Assembly (NCBI GenBank): GCA_009746045.1
Contig: RPFO01000154.1
Location: 4,096,763 to 4,160,762 of the forward strand
Length of the DNA stretch: 64,000 nt
Source of the DNA: Mesostigma viride
Lineage: Eukaryota > Streptophyta > Mesostigmatophyceae > Mesostigmatales > Mesostigmataceae
Direction of reading: 5' to 3'
Part shown: positions 1 through 9,769 of the stretch, in pieces
Layout of the letters: each line of letters opens with the position of its first letter
Position numbering within the stretch: position 1 is the stretch's first letter
Made by a program: the position numbers and the translations under genes
Notes under the pieces: generated by a model
Seen by the model: only the letters and a program-made list of their open reading frames with translations
The model's database searches: none
What the model was told of the DNA's origin: nothing

Positions 1-1
1 G

Positions 2-121
2 CCACTGGCCTCATGGTCAGTGGGCTGGCGCACGCCACGGCACCACTGGCCTTTTGGTCAGTGGGCTGGCGCGCGCTACGGCACCACTGGCCGCTTGGTC
101 AGTGGGCTGGCGCGCGCCACC
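2..121. repeat. 41-bp tandem repeat, about 3 copies
   Basis: Units begin at 2, 43 and 84 with CCACTGGCC and share the core TTGGTCAGTGGGCTGGCGCG. The array probably continues left of the window. Nothing indicates that it is coding. Confidence 0.85.
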
Positions 122-1610
122 TCAGGGCGGTCCGGCTACTTAGGCCGGTTTGTGGCAGTACCGCAACCAGGCCTCTTTGCAGCTGTCGCAACCATCCACA
201 TTCGGTGGCAGCTGGCCATGGCGGCACAAGCCCAATTTAGTCGATGGCTACCAGCCTTCCCTTTAATTCGGGAGGGCCCAGAGTGACTTAAACTTTTGGC
301 CGCCGAGGGAGGAAGGTGGCGGGGCCCCTGTTTTTCGAAGACTGTACAGGACTCGATTTCCACTGCACTATTTGGGCGCCGACCGACACTATGGAACATC
401 ATCTCCTGCCACGAGATGAGTTGGGCAGGCCCGGCCACAGTCAACGGGAGCTGTGGTGCACGCGGGTGGTAGTAAAAATGAGATGGTGCAGGAATCACTG
501 TAAAACAGTATTGCGTGGTCCAAGCTGCCGAAACCTGAAATTCAGGTCGCCTGGCGTACATATTACCTCCGTTACTGCAGCTGAACATCCGGCCGGCGGG
601 GCCAGATGGGGAGGTGTGGGGAAGTACGAGGTGACGAGTTGTTGGGGGAAGTGTCCATGCAGTATTTAATAGCAGAATTTTACCCGACGCATGGAGGAGG
701 AGGAGCCTCGTGCTGCAGACGAGCTGAGGGTAGGGTCCGGTGCCTTAACGGGCACCCGACTACTGCTATGTTATACATCGTTGGGGTGCTTCCATTCGGT
801 TATGACCGTTTACCATATCAAGGAGACAACCAGCGCAGGCAAGGGCGGCGCAGGCCAGAAATCGGGAGAATCCCCCGAGATAGTTTAACATATCAAGGAG
901 ACAACCAGTGCAGGCCATATTGATGTCTGAAAGACTGATGAAATCCTTGCCAGGCTGGCCGTTGGCGGCACTTGGCGCAGCGCCGAAGTAACGGTAACCG
1001 AGAGGTAATCGAGTACCTCCGTTGCCTATGTTACATAGCCTTCGGTGCCGGTACCGCTGGTTACCAGGGAGGCCGTCTGTTACTCGGCCGGTATCGGTGT
1101 TACCGGTAACCTACTGGTCGGTTTCGGTAATCTATATCTATTGGTCGGTTCCGGTAACCGACCGACCCCTCGGTTTACTCCCCAGTATCCAACCCAACCC
1201 AACCCTCTAGCCACGGGAGCCCCCCGGGGGTAAGGGGCAGACCCCCTCCCCCCCCCCTCATTCGTTGCCACCCCCGGGGGGTCTAGGCGGGTGGGGGGTG
1301 GGGGGTGGGCGTGGGGGGGTAAAGAAGGCTACCCCCCCCTCCCCCCCTTCCCCCCCCCCCCCCCCCCCCGGAGCTATTAATAAGAGCCGGAACCTTGGGA
1401 ACGGCTTGGCGGTTAAAAAAAAAAAAGTTGTCTCACTTAATAGACTTGTATTGTGATGTATATGTGAGACCAAGGTTCGGTGATGAGCTTAGCGGTGGAC
1501 ATTAATGGAAGTAGACTTGGGGGAGAAACCTCGGCAGCAAAGCCTGGGCGGGAAAACCTGGGCGGGAAAAACTGGGCGGGAAAAAATGGGCGGCACAGGT
1601 AATGGGCCCC
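122..1610. other. non-coding flank with short repeats and G/C runs
   Basis: I recognise no gene here. A 20-bp motif beginning CATATCAAGGAGACAACC occurs twice, at 814 and 889. Positions 1040-1180 are rich in GGTAACCG-like words. Positions 1205-1375 are long C and G runs resembling those at 16804-16940 on the other side of the retroelement nest, including the shared word GGGGCAGACCCCC. An A-run lies near 1416, and positions 1548-1590 repeat GGGCGGGAAAA three times. Confidence 0.6.
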
Positions 1611-1852
1611 TGTAACAACCAAATGTTACATCCAAAGTTTTCCTACTGTTGATCTTATTATGAGTTCTTGGGGACAATTATTTGGAAAGTTGGGAGGCTT
1701 CGACGCATGATTGATATTGGGCCTGCTGAGATTTGTCGAATTATTGTTCTACCCTCATTGGTCGTGGCCTGATCCACGTGGCCTCAAAATTCACAAACAA
1801 CACGAGGCCAGCACTACAGAATCTCCGTGACCTGGAACCAGATCCACCAGGT

Positions 1853-2633
1853 TGTAACAAGCAAAAATGACTTTGTTGTTACATCCTTTGTTTTGTGAAT
1901 GTTTGGCTTTTATTCGAGGACTTTTGGATCAGTATTGAGAAAGTTATGAGGTTTCTTTAAGACGACGGTACTTGGAGCTGATACTTTGTCAGCCAACTGA
2001 TAGGAACCCTCATTGGTCGTGGCCTGATCCACGTAGGGTTGTAGTTTGTTGGCTGATACTACTGATAGGAGCCCTCATTGGTCGTGGCCTGATCCACGTG
2101 GGGTTGTAGTTTGTTAGTTGGTACTATTGAGTCTTAAATGCTCCTTTGGGACTTCAGTGCTCACGACAGATCTAGGATCTCATGGAAAGATTCTGCCAGG
2201 CTGTGTGTGGTGTTGTTCTGTTTTGTGTGACTAGGATGGATACGAAGATCTTGTATAGGATTCCATGGTTCTGATTGGTTCTCTTCAGGCTGAGGTTGGA
2301 GCAAGCTCGACAAGCACGTCGATATCAAGGACGTGGGGTCGCCATTGTTGCTACGTTGGTTTTGATTCACCATGGTATAATAAAGCTTGTCTTTGTTGTC
2401 CATTCATAAGAGCCCCTTGGCTATAGACGTCCTTCAGTTCCACAGAGGTCGTCTATACACGAGCTTGTCTTTGTGTCTACAAGGGGTTGTGATTCCCTAA
2501 ATCACGTGCTGTGGAACTTCCATCTCAACGTTGCTCGGATACTTGAAGTTCTGCGACTCAGGAAAGCAACCCAGGTAAAAGATCTTTCATATTGGACTGT
2601 GGATGATGTTGATGATCATTTTTAGTCGTTACA
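1853..2633 (+). repeat. 5' LTR of gypsy-1
   Basis: This LTR is 781 bp, starts TGTAACAAGC and ends AGTCGTTACA. It contains a tandem partial duplication, CCTCATTGGTCGTGGCCTGATCCACG, at about 2009 and 2071. It is nearly identical to 15904-16681. Confidence 0.95.
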
Positions 2634-2646
2634 TTGGTATCGGAGG
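2634..2646 (+). other. primer binding site, initiator tRNA-Met type
   Basis: TTGGTATCGGAGG directly follows the LTR. It resembles TGGTATCAGAGC, complementary to the 3' end of plant initiator tRNA-Met and used by many plant retroelements to prime minus-strand synthesis. Two positions differ. Confidence 0.75.
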
Positions 2647-2861
2647 ATCTCTACTTTGGTGTTTCTCTTGAAGTCGCAACCTTCCGGGTAGTACAACGCT
2701 GATCAGATGTCTGTCATCCGAGAAGATTCATAGAGTTGCGGAAAACTTACGGTGTTACAGATTGAGACACATCCTGATGTGACTGTCTTGCTCTGTATCA
2801 CTAGAAGTCAGCCGTAACCGTTGTCTCTACTAGGCAGACGATCGCGACTCCATGTGGAAGT

Positions 2862-4238
2862 ATGAGTAGTTCGAAGACACAATCACCTTTACCCCCTACT
2901 AATCAAGGTTTGGGAGATCCGTCATCATCTCTGGAACCCATTGCTAGGGAAGGTGCTGAGACAACTGCTCGTACTCCACGGCGTCAACTTGATTTCAACC
3001 GTACTTCTATGTCTGAAGTGAGGCGGCCCTCGTTGTCCATAGGGCCCAAGTTTTCCGTCATTGCATCTGGTCTCCAACCAGGCGAACCATCGCTGACAGG
3101 CGTGGGTCGAGGAGCGTCACTGTCGCCCAGGATTCCAAGCGCGCGAACGAGTCCCGTGCGGAGTGCATCTTCTTCATTTCTTTTCCCGCTAAATACCACG
3201 CCTGGAAGAGACGGGACCAGACTTGCAGCGGATCGCCTCTCAGCAGCTAAAATCAGATTATTACACGATGAACAACACGCAGCGATGTATAGAAAGATGG
3301 TGGAGGAGGTGGAACAGGATGTGGGAAGACTCAGCGTCAGAGAATTGAGGAGGAGGAGGCGGCCATGCGTGACATGGTTGCTGGATTGGGGAGAGAGGCT
3401 CCTCGGTTGGGTGACGGAAGGGTTTTACCTAATAGTACCGCAGTTACTACGTACGAGGAATGAGACGCAGGATAGCGATAGGCAGGATCCAGCGCAGACG
3501 ACCTCGGTCACCTTCACCACCCCCGCCAGCGACGTCCCCGTGACCGTCACTATACCACCGCATCAAGGTTCCGCCCCGCCATTTCCAAAAATTGAATCCG
3601 TAGACAAGCTGTCGCTCACCAATCTAACCCACCGCAGTTTCGATCATTTCTCTACTCGATTCCAGGATGTGTTCGCTATCCACTTTGCTAACTACGGCAA
3701 ACGAGCGGAAGAACGACTTTCCCTGGACATCCAGAAGAAGATGGTTCGACAGCGAATGAGCGACAGTGCAGCCGACAGGTTTGATGAGTTTTTACGATCC
3801 TCGGCAGGTAATACTTGCAAGGATTTGCCATCTCTCATGCTTTCATTTCGACGTTTTCTCCTTCCCCAGGACCAGCTTCGTCTGGACCGGGACGCGTTGG
3901 CCAACTGTACTCAGTCCGGCCTGACACTACCACAATACGTAGAGACGTTTACCAACCTGAGGGCCAAAATCCCCCAGTGCTCTGATTCTGAAGCCCTTCA
4001 CAGGTTTCTGCATGGGCTCTCCCCTCAAGTCAGGGTGGATATTGACAAGCATTTCTCCCCTTTCGACTATGTCGAGTGGAAGTGGGATACTGTGCTGTCT
4101 TATGCCCTCACGCTGTGCCGTGTCCCTGACTTTTCCCTCAAGTGGGAGCCTGCTGCAGGCAACCAGGCGCCTGCTGTTAAGAAGCCCCTGAACCAGCTGA
4201 ACGCTGTGATGGAGGAGCTCAGTGCCATGGAGCACTGA
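2862..4238 (+). CDS. gag: gypsy-1 Gag, matrix/capsid part
   Basis: This is a 458-residue structural protein from the first ATG after the primer site. The first 150 residues are Ser/Pro/Arg-rich and low in order. Residues about 250-420 match the retrotransposon gag (capsid) domain: the stretch from FDHFSTRFQDVF through a helical region to LHRFLHGLSPQVRVDI is typical of Ty3/gypsy. The frame ends LSAMEH-stop at 4238. The nucleocapsid knuckle that normally completes Gag lies immediately downstream in the +1 frame (4210-4623). The protein forms the cytoplasmic particle in which reverse transcription occurs. Confidence 0.85.
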   Translation: MSSSKTQSPLPPTNQGLGDPSSSLEPIAREGAETTARTPRRQLDFNRTSMSEVRRPSLSIGPKFSVIASGLQPGEPSLTGVGRGASLSPRIPSARTSPVRSASSSFLFPLNTTPGRDGTRLAADRLSAAKIRLLHDEQHAAMYRKMVEEVEQDVGRLSVRELRRRRRPCVTWLLDWGERLLGWVTEGFYLIVPQLLRTRNETQDSDRQDPAQTTSVTFTTPASDVPVTVTIPPHQGSAPPFPKIESVDKLSLTNLTHRSFDHFSTRFQDVFAIHFANYGKRAEERLSLDIQKKMVRQRMSDSAADRFDEFLRSSAGNTCKDLPSLMLSFRRFLLPQDQLRLDRDALANCTQSGLTLPQYVETFTNLRAKIPQCSDSEALHRFLHGLSPQVRVDIDKHFSPFDYVEWKWDTVLSYALTLCRVPDFSLKWEPAAGNQAPAVKKPLNQLNAVMEELSAMEH

Positions 4239-4623
4239 GTCCAAAGGAGCCTGTTTCACATGTGGCCAGCTGGGACACTTTGCACGGGATTGCCCCAAGC
4301 GAGACCAGTTCCCAAGCGACACCAAGGGTCCTCAGGGGGTTCTTCCATTCACCAGACCACCCATCTTCCCTCCTGGGGTGAGCCAGAGCGACCACAGGGC
4401 ACAGCCTGGGTTTAGACCCAACTTCCAGACTTCGGGCAAGGGACCCTTCCAGCCCAAGGGCTTCAGCAGGCAAGACAGGCGTCGGATGGTCAACGCCCTG
4501 TGGCACCTCCTAGCAGAGGAGGAGGAGGGAGAAGGGGAGGCAGACGGCATAGAGGATCAGCAGGTGCAGCCTTCAGTGGGGAGCTCGTCTTCAGATCATC
4601 CTCCTGAGCTGCCAAAAAACTAG
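4210..4623 (+). CDS. gypsy-1 nucleocapsid, CCHC zinc knuckle (+1 frame relative to gag)
   Basis: This frame is open from 4210 to the TAG at 4621-4623. It contains the knuckle [14 protein letters not shown] (C-x2-C-x4-H-x4-C), which binds genomic RNA in retroelement Gag. It has no convincing ATG of its own and overlaps the end of the gag frame by about 28 bp. It is therefore expressed either by a +1 shift near 4210-4238 or was separated by a one-base indel in this copy. A Glu-rich tail and the residues LPKN precede the stop. The codons just before the stop form a slippery heptamer for entry into pol. Confidence 0.8.
   Translation, partial: WRSSVPWSTESKGACFTCGQLGHFARDCPKRDQFPSDTKGPQGVLPFTRPPIFPPGVSQSDHRAQPGFRPNFQTSGKGPFQPKGFSRQDRRRMVNALWHLLAEEEEGEGEADGIEDQQVQPSVGSSSSDHPPELPKN
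4614..4620 (+). promoter_or_regulatory. candidate -1 ribosomal frameshift site A AAA AAC
   Basis: The heptamer AAAAAAC is phased X XXY YYZ in the nucleocapsid frame and is followed at once by TAG. A -1 slip passes into the frame that continues as L-V-E-P-P-G and then protease. This is the classical retroelement geometry for Gag-Pol synthesis. I did not fold the downstream stimulator. Confidence 0.75.
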
Positions 4624-5777
4624 TGGAGCCCCCAGGACTACGTCCAGCGGTGGAGTTAACTGGTTTGCCTGCTGTGCATGTCCGTCCTGTGAACAACTTG
4701 TCTGCCTCTGATTCCACCACCCCATTGGGCCCTCCTATTCCCAGTCAACTCTTGAAGTTCCAGGCTAGGCTGTTGAACGTACCAGTCCCTTTGGCTCAGC
4801 CTTTATGTCTCTTCATGATTGACTCAGGTGCAGGAAGTAACTACATTTCCACTTCCTTGGTGCAGGAGCTGCATCTACCAGTGCTCCCCCACCCTGTGCC
4901 TGTTAAGGTCCAATATTCTGATGGTAGGCAGAGTAACTCACCTGGCTACGTGCAACTGCTTTTTCAAGTGTGCTCACGTCAAACCTTGTCTGTCACAGCA
5001 GATGTCATTCCACTCACTGCTGCTGATGTGATTCTGGGGATGCCATGGTTGGAGTCTGCTAATCCTGCCATCTTGTGGTCTGAGAAGGTGGTGCAGTTTC
5101 AGGATGGGTCAGTGTGGGACGCCACCACAGTGATTAAGGGGGGAGAAAGACCAGTCACAGAGTGCTGTTCTACTAATGAGGCTGTCAATGATGGGAGAGG
5201 GGTGGCAGGTGCCAAGGAGGACGTGAAGGTGCCTTCACTGGAAGAGAAACGTGCTGCACTACTTAAGCACGTATGGTCTGCCAATCACACCTTGTCTTAC
5301 CTGGCTACTTACCCAGTGGAACACGTCTTTCTCTTACAGCTGGTTCCTAACTCACCCTCTGATGAGACTCATGGTCACACGGTGAATGCTGTGAACCCAG
5401 TACCAGCTGTCACAGAGGAGGAGCAGAAGCTGCATGATGCCCTTTTGGACAGGTTTGCTGCCATTTTTGAGGACAAAATGCCACAGTACCCCCCTGAAGG
5501 GCCAATCACTCATGTCATCAAGCTTGTGGATGGTGCCAGGCCTCCCTTTGTTCCCATGTACAGGATGGGGCCAGCTGAGATGGCAGAGCTGAAGGTGATC
5601 TTGACAGGCCTGTTGGAAGCTGGACTCATTCTTCCTGCCAATAGTCCTTTCAGCTCTGGGTGTTTGCTTGTTCCCAAGCATGATGGTGGATGGCGGTTGT
5701 GCATTGATCTGAGAGGCCTGAACAAGGTCACAGTGAAGTCCAAGTATCCCTTGCCACGGATTGATGAGCTGCGAAGC
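4620..5777 (+). CDS. pol: gypsy-1 Pol N-terminal part: aspartic protease and start of reverse transcriptase
   Basis: The frame is entered after the slippery site. The retropepsin active site is in [12 protein letters not shown] (D-S-G-A) near 4815, followed by [10 protein letters not shown], the conserved LG-x-x-W/F-L strand. The reverse transcriptase start is clear: [17 protein letters not shown], then [26 protein letters not shown] and [10 protein letters not shown]. The frame is then cut at about 5772-5778 by foreign reverse-oriented DNA. Reverse transcriptase resumes at about 11122 with TAGSSYFTKFDLRHAFW. The residues encoded from 5778 to 5897 are antisense copia-like sequence and not part of the protein. 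Confidence 0.88.
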
Positions 5778-8483
5778 ATACACTGGCAGGCCTTCCCATT
5801 GCCCCAGAAACAGACAGGGGTCTACAGGAGAGACCTTCAAGTTGCAATGCTCCTTCAGGAAACGGTTGAGAGTCTCCCTCCAGATTATTGGACTTGACCT
5901 CAGGCCCTCCAGGCCCTTGAGGATTTTAAGGAACTCCGTGTGGATGTCCCTTTTCCATACAGCAGGCACCCTAACATAGAAAGGCGTCTTGCCCTCCCAC
6001 TTTTCCTGTGCCACATCTGCATCACCCTCCAGAAATGCCCTCTTGAAGTCTATCACCACTGAGCCATAGTCCAAGCCCTTGTTGAGAAGGCCTAGAAAGA
6101 CACACAGCAGCAGCCTCCAAGTATCATGCAGCATGCCAGGGGTATACAACTCCTCAGCAGTGCACTCACCAGTACCCTTGAACTCATTCAGCACTGGCCT
6201 GACATGTGGTACCTTGACCCCGTCCACCTCCTTCATCTTGATGACAAACTTGAGCTTGAGTAGACGTCGTGCAGGAGGCAGGTCATTGACAGGTTCCACG
6301 CATTTCTTGGAGATCCAGTCCTCCCCAGATTTAATCAGACCCAGTGTTACCTGGGGACACATAATGGGAGAGGACATGAGCTTCACCAGGCCTTGGTAGT
6401 TGATAGGGCTGTGTCCAGCAAGTGAGTGAGGACCAATGCCCAAACTGCTTGGATGACTAGCAGCTGGCAGTATGAGGTCATCAACCAAGGGCTCCTGCCC
6501 CTGGCACACTTGCACACGCTTAACCGTCCTGGTTACTGCACGTGATAGGTGAGTGGTCCTGAAATTAATCAGTGGGACCTGACCAGCCCCTTCCTTAGTC
6601 AGGAGAGAGGACGTGATCACTACCCCATCCTGGCATAGGAAATTCTGCCCCAGAAGAGCAGGTCCTTGATAGCCCTCCAAGACACAAAAAGCAGTGTCCT
6701 GTCCAAGGATAGGAATGAATACCTCACCCAGTACCTTCACGTGTACCCCGCCACTGAAGTCAGACACAAACTGATAGCTGGGTTCAGACATGCTGTACCC
6801 TGCTGCAGCCCTGGTCCCAATAATGGAGACCTGAGAATTAGTGTCTACCTCTAAGGCAGTGTCCAGCCCCAGATTGCCATGCCACCTGAGCTTGGCTACC
6901 TTGGGCTGCTTCTTGGCCCTTTGTAGAGCCCCAATCAATCCAGCCAAACTTGTCCCCCTGGGCTTGGTTAGTGCCTTGGGCTTGACAGTTGACTCCCCAG
7001 CTGTTGACCTTGCAGCCTGTTCAACAAGTACCTCTGCAACCTGGCCAGGGCTGACAGATTCCCCTGCAACAGATGTGGTCGTTGCGTCAGTGATGTCACC
7101 TGGGACCTGAAAATCCTGCAGATCCTGTGAGCCTTGTGCCTGACTGCCCTCATTCATCAGGTTAGGCTTGACATATGACCAACTCAGCCGGTGTACATGC
7201 TTTGGTTCGTCCTCCATGCTGACCAAGCATGCGTGGCTAGCTTCATCAACCTGGGTAACCACCCCAGGACTCCAGCTACCACGTTTGCCATAAAGGCTAG
7301 GTTCCTTCCAAGCTAGGACCTTCTGACCCACTTGTGGCTCCAGCATCTTCCAACCCCGGTCCTTCTCCCTCAGCTTGGCAAAGGTGACATGTGCAGCATG
7401 TTTCCAGCCCTCCAGCACATGTGGTGGGCACAGGCCATGATATAGACCCATTGGGCTGACAGCAACTCCATCATAGTAGAAGTTAACCCTGCTGTTCAGC
7501 TGCTGCTCCACGTTCCTCAGCCATGCACTCCTGACAAGTGCAGGTGCAGACAAGGGTACCCAGTCTTCAGAGATGATCAATTTCTTGACCTCCTGGATTG
7601 CCCTCTCGATAGCACCCTGCTGCCCATGAGCCTCCCTAGGTGTAACCAGCAACTCAGGAAGGGTAGGATCACCCTTGAGATGCTGAAACTGCATGTCCAC
7701 CTGGATCCTTGTGGTAGGAAACTTGGCTCTTACATTCTGCAGGGCAGCCAGCAAGTACCTGTTCTTCATAGAAGGTAAATGCTCCAGCACCTTGTATTTC
7801 GTGTACCTGTCCACGCACACCAACAGTTGCATGCCCCTGATGTGTTGGATATCACACTGCAGATCACCAATGCTCTGAGGTAGAGCTTTGGCATGTGATT
7901 TCCTGGGCTTGTTGGAGGACAACTGGCACTTACACCGTGAGGCAGCTTGCTGACACGCCTTAAGAAGGGGTGCCCTGCCCATACGGAAGGCAAAGTTGTT
8001 TGACAGAGAAGTGGCATGCCCAAACATGTTGTGGATTCGGGCACCCAACTCCTGGTACACAGAGGAAGCAGTCCCTGGCACAGTCAGGACTGTGCTGTCA
8101 GGTTGTCCAGCATCACCATGCTGACTTCCATCCTGTTCTGACTCAGAGCCTGAGTCACCCTGCTCATGCCCAACACCTGGACCGCCAGCAGGGACCACAT
8201 GCATACCACCAGAGGCCTTCACACCCCTCTGTGGTTGTACATTGGTTTCTCTCAAAATGAGAGGTCCACCCTCGTGCCCAGCACGAGGATGCATAGGGTC
8301 AGACATACTTACAGCTGCATCAGCTGTCAAGGACGTCTTCATAGGAACCTGTACCTCTCCAGGTGACCTGGGGCCACACTGAACCTGGAGATCACCCTCT
8401 TGTTGCCCAGATATAAAATCTGCATTGGAGCACCTGGCCTCCCCCTTGGGTGAATTAAGGTGTGTAGGGGTTGCCTCAGACAG
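5778..8483 (-). CDS. pol: copia-1 Pol: integrase - protease - reverse transcriptase (3' truncated)
   Basis: The frame is open from the codon after the gag UGA (8483) and in frame with gag; the first Met is at 8342. The domains in order are as follows. The integrase comes first: a degenerate H-x4-H/C-C region near 8050-7910, [10 protein letters not shown] and CVDRYTKYK near 7870-7780, and [15 protein letters not shown] near 7610 carrying the catalytic Glu. A retropepsin-like segment follows, with [13 protein letters not shown] near 6850 and ALLGQNFL near 6660. A copia-type reverse transcriptase is last: [12 protein letters not shown] near 6060, [15 protein letters not shown], then [15 protein letters not shown] at the break. 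An antisense extension to 5352 is fortuitous. Protease between integrase and reverse transcriptase differs from canonical copia, where it precedes integrase. Confidence 0.8.
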
Positions 8484-8486
8484 TCA
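8484..8486 (-). promoter_or_regulatory. candidate UGA readthrough codon between copia-1 gag and pol
   Basis: On the minus strand the context is AAG GAG CAG TGA CTG TCT. The stop is followed by C and preceded by a CAG codon, both common in leaky UGA contexts. About 47 sense codons then lead to the first Met of pol at 8342. Confidence 0.55.
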
Positions 8487-9599
8487 CTGCTCCTTGTTGT
8501 CTTCTTGCTGACTGCCCTTTGAAGGCTGGCCTGCCTGGGACTTGTTGTTGTTCTTCTTGTTGTTGTTGTTATTCTTGTTGCTGCCCTGGCCCTGGGACTT
8601 CTTGAAGCTGGGACACTCCTTCTTGATGTGCCCCCACCCCTTGCACAGGTAGCATTGTATCTTGGACTTGCCCTGGCCACTGCCCCCATTGTCAGACGCG
8701 TTGCCCTGCTTGGGCTGACCACCCACCCGCCTGAACACCGACTTGGAGTGTGACCTCCTGTCAGAATCAGGTGAATGATCTCCCTTGCGCTTGTGATGGT
8801 TGCCCCTACGCCCTCCTTGGCTTCGGTCAGCCTCAGACGTCTTGGAGCCACCCTGGGTACGCCCGCCTGCCTGGGTAGCCTTCACTGCTGGCACTCCACC
8901 CTCAAACAGCTCCTCTGCCTCGAGAGCTTGTTTAATGATGACCTTGTAGGCCTTCAGGGTAGAGTGTGGGGCACACATGACTTTTAAGGAGCCACGTGTC
9001 GCCTTATCCAGCCCAGAAACCTTGAGCCAGTTGGTTAGGGCTATGTTATCAGCGACATTAAAGCCGTGAGCCCTGCCCTCCTCAACCATCTTACAATAGT
9101 TGAGAAAGTTCTGGATCAGGTCCCCCTTGACCTCCCACCCTTGATACTTGTCCTGCCAATGGATGCCGACCTTCTTGCGTTGGTCCTCCAGCAGCTCCTT
9201 CAGCTCAGCCACGTACAGTGCCCAGGCCTTATTGGCCTTTTTGCACTCCCTGGTTAGGTCCTTAATCTGGTCAGTACACTTGCCAAAAGTGCTACTGCCT
9301 ATCCAGATTTGATAGTAATTTGTACCACCGTACAAGCTAGGGAACCCTTCCAATCCCTCCACAAACTCTTCAGCCTGCTTAGGCTTGGAGTCTGAGGTTA
9401 CAGGCTGCAACTGATTGACAATTAAAAGACCCTGTGTGGTAAGATCAAAGCCATGAATAGCTTGTGCATTATTATTATTGTGAGGAAGGTTGGTAATCTC
9501 TCCGGTAAGCCCCACGTCATCTACGTGAGCGGTTCCACTACCAGCACCCCCATTATTATTCCCACTGGCTGGACCCTTGCTACGGCGTCCCTCAGCCAT
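8484..9599 (-). CDS. gag: copia-1 Gag with CCHC zinc knuckle
   Basis: This is a 371-residue protein starting at the ATG at 9597-9599. Residues about 70-240 are a helical capsid-like region resembling copia-type gag (UBN2-like), with YQGWEVKGDLIQNFLNYC and LTNWLKVSGLD. A basic Gly/Ser/Asn-rich linker is followed by the knuckle CYLCKGWGHIKKEC (C-x2-C-x4-H-x4-C). The C-terminus is Asn/Lys/Gln-rich and ends NKEQ before UGA. The same frame continues after the UGA into integrase with no other stop, so Gag-Pol could be made by readthrough. Confidence 0.85.
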   Translation of the reverse strand: MAEGRRSKGPASGNNNGGAGSGTAHVDDVGLTGEITNLPHNNNNAQAIHGFDLTTQGLLIVNQLQPVTSDSKPKQAEEFVEGLEGFPSLYGGTNYYQIWIGSSTFGKCTDQIKDLTRECKKANKAWALYVAELKELLEDQRKKVGIHWQDKYQGWEVKGDLIQNFLNYCKMVEEGRAHGFNVADNIALTNWLKVSGLDKATRGSLKVMCAPHSTLKAYKVIIKQALEAEELFEGGVPAVKATQAGGRTQGGSKTSEADRSQGGRRGNHHKRKGDHSPDSDRRSHSKSVFRRVGGQPKQGNASDNGGSGQGKSKIQCYLCKGWGHIKKECPSFKKSQGQGSNKNNNNNKKNNNKSQAGQPSKGSQQEDNKEQ

Positions 9600-9769
9600 C
9601 CTGCACTACCAGCTATTCAAAGAACACCTTAACAAAGCAGCAGAAAATATGTACAAAATTTTTGTGTCGCCACTGCCGCCTGCGCCGGTGTCGCTGCCGC
9701 CCCGCGAAATGCCGCTGAAAATTCGACAAAAAAAATGTCGACGAGTACTGCAGAAGAAAATTAGGCCGA

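Noticed and set aside
5352-5777. Extension of the copia-1 pol frame beyond 5778 on the minus strand
   Set aside because: It is antisense to the gypsy-1 protease/reverse transcriptase and continues by chance after the insertion junction.
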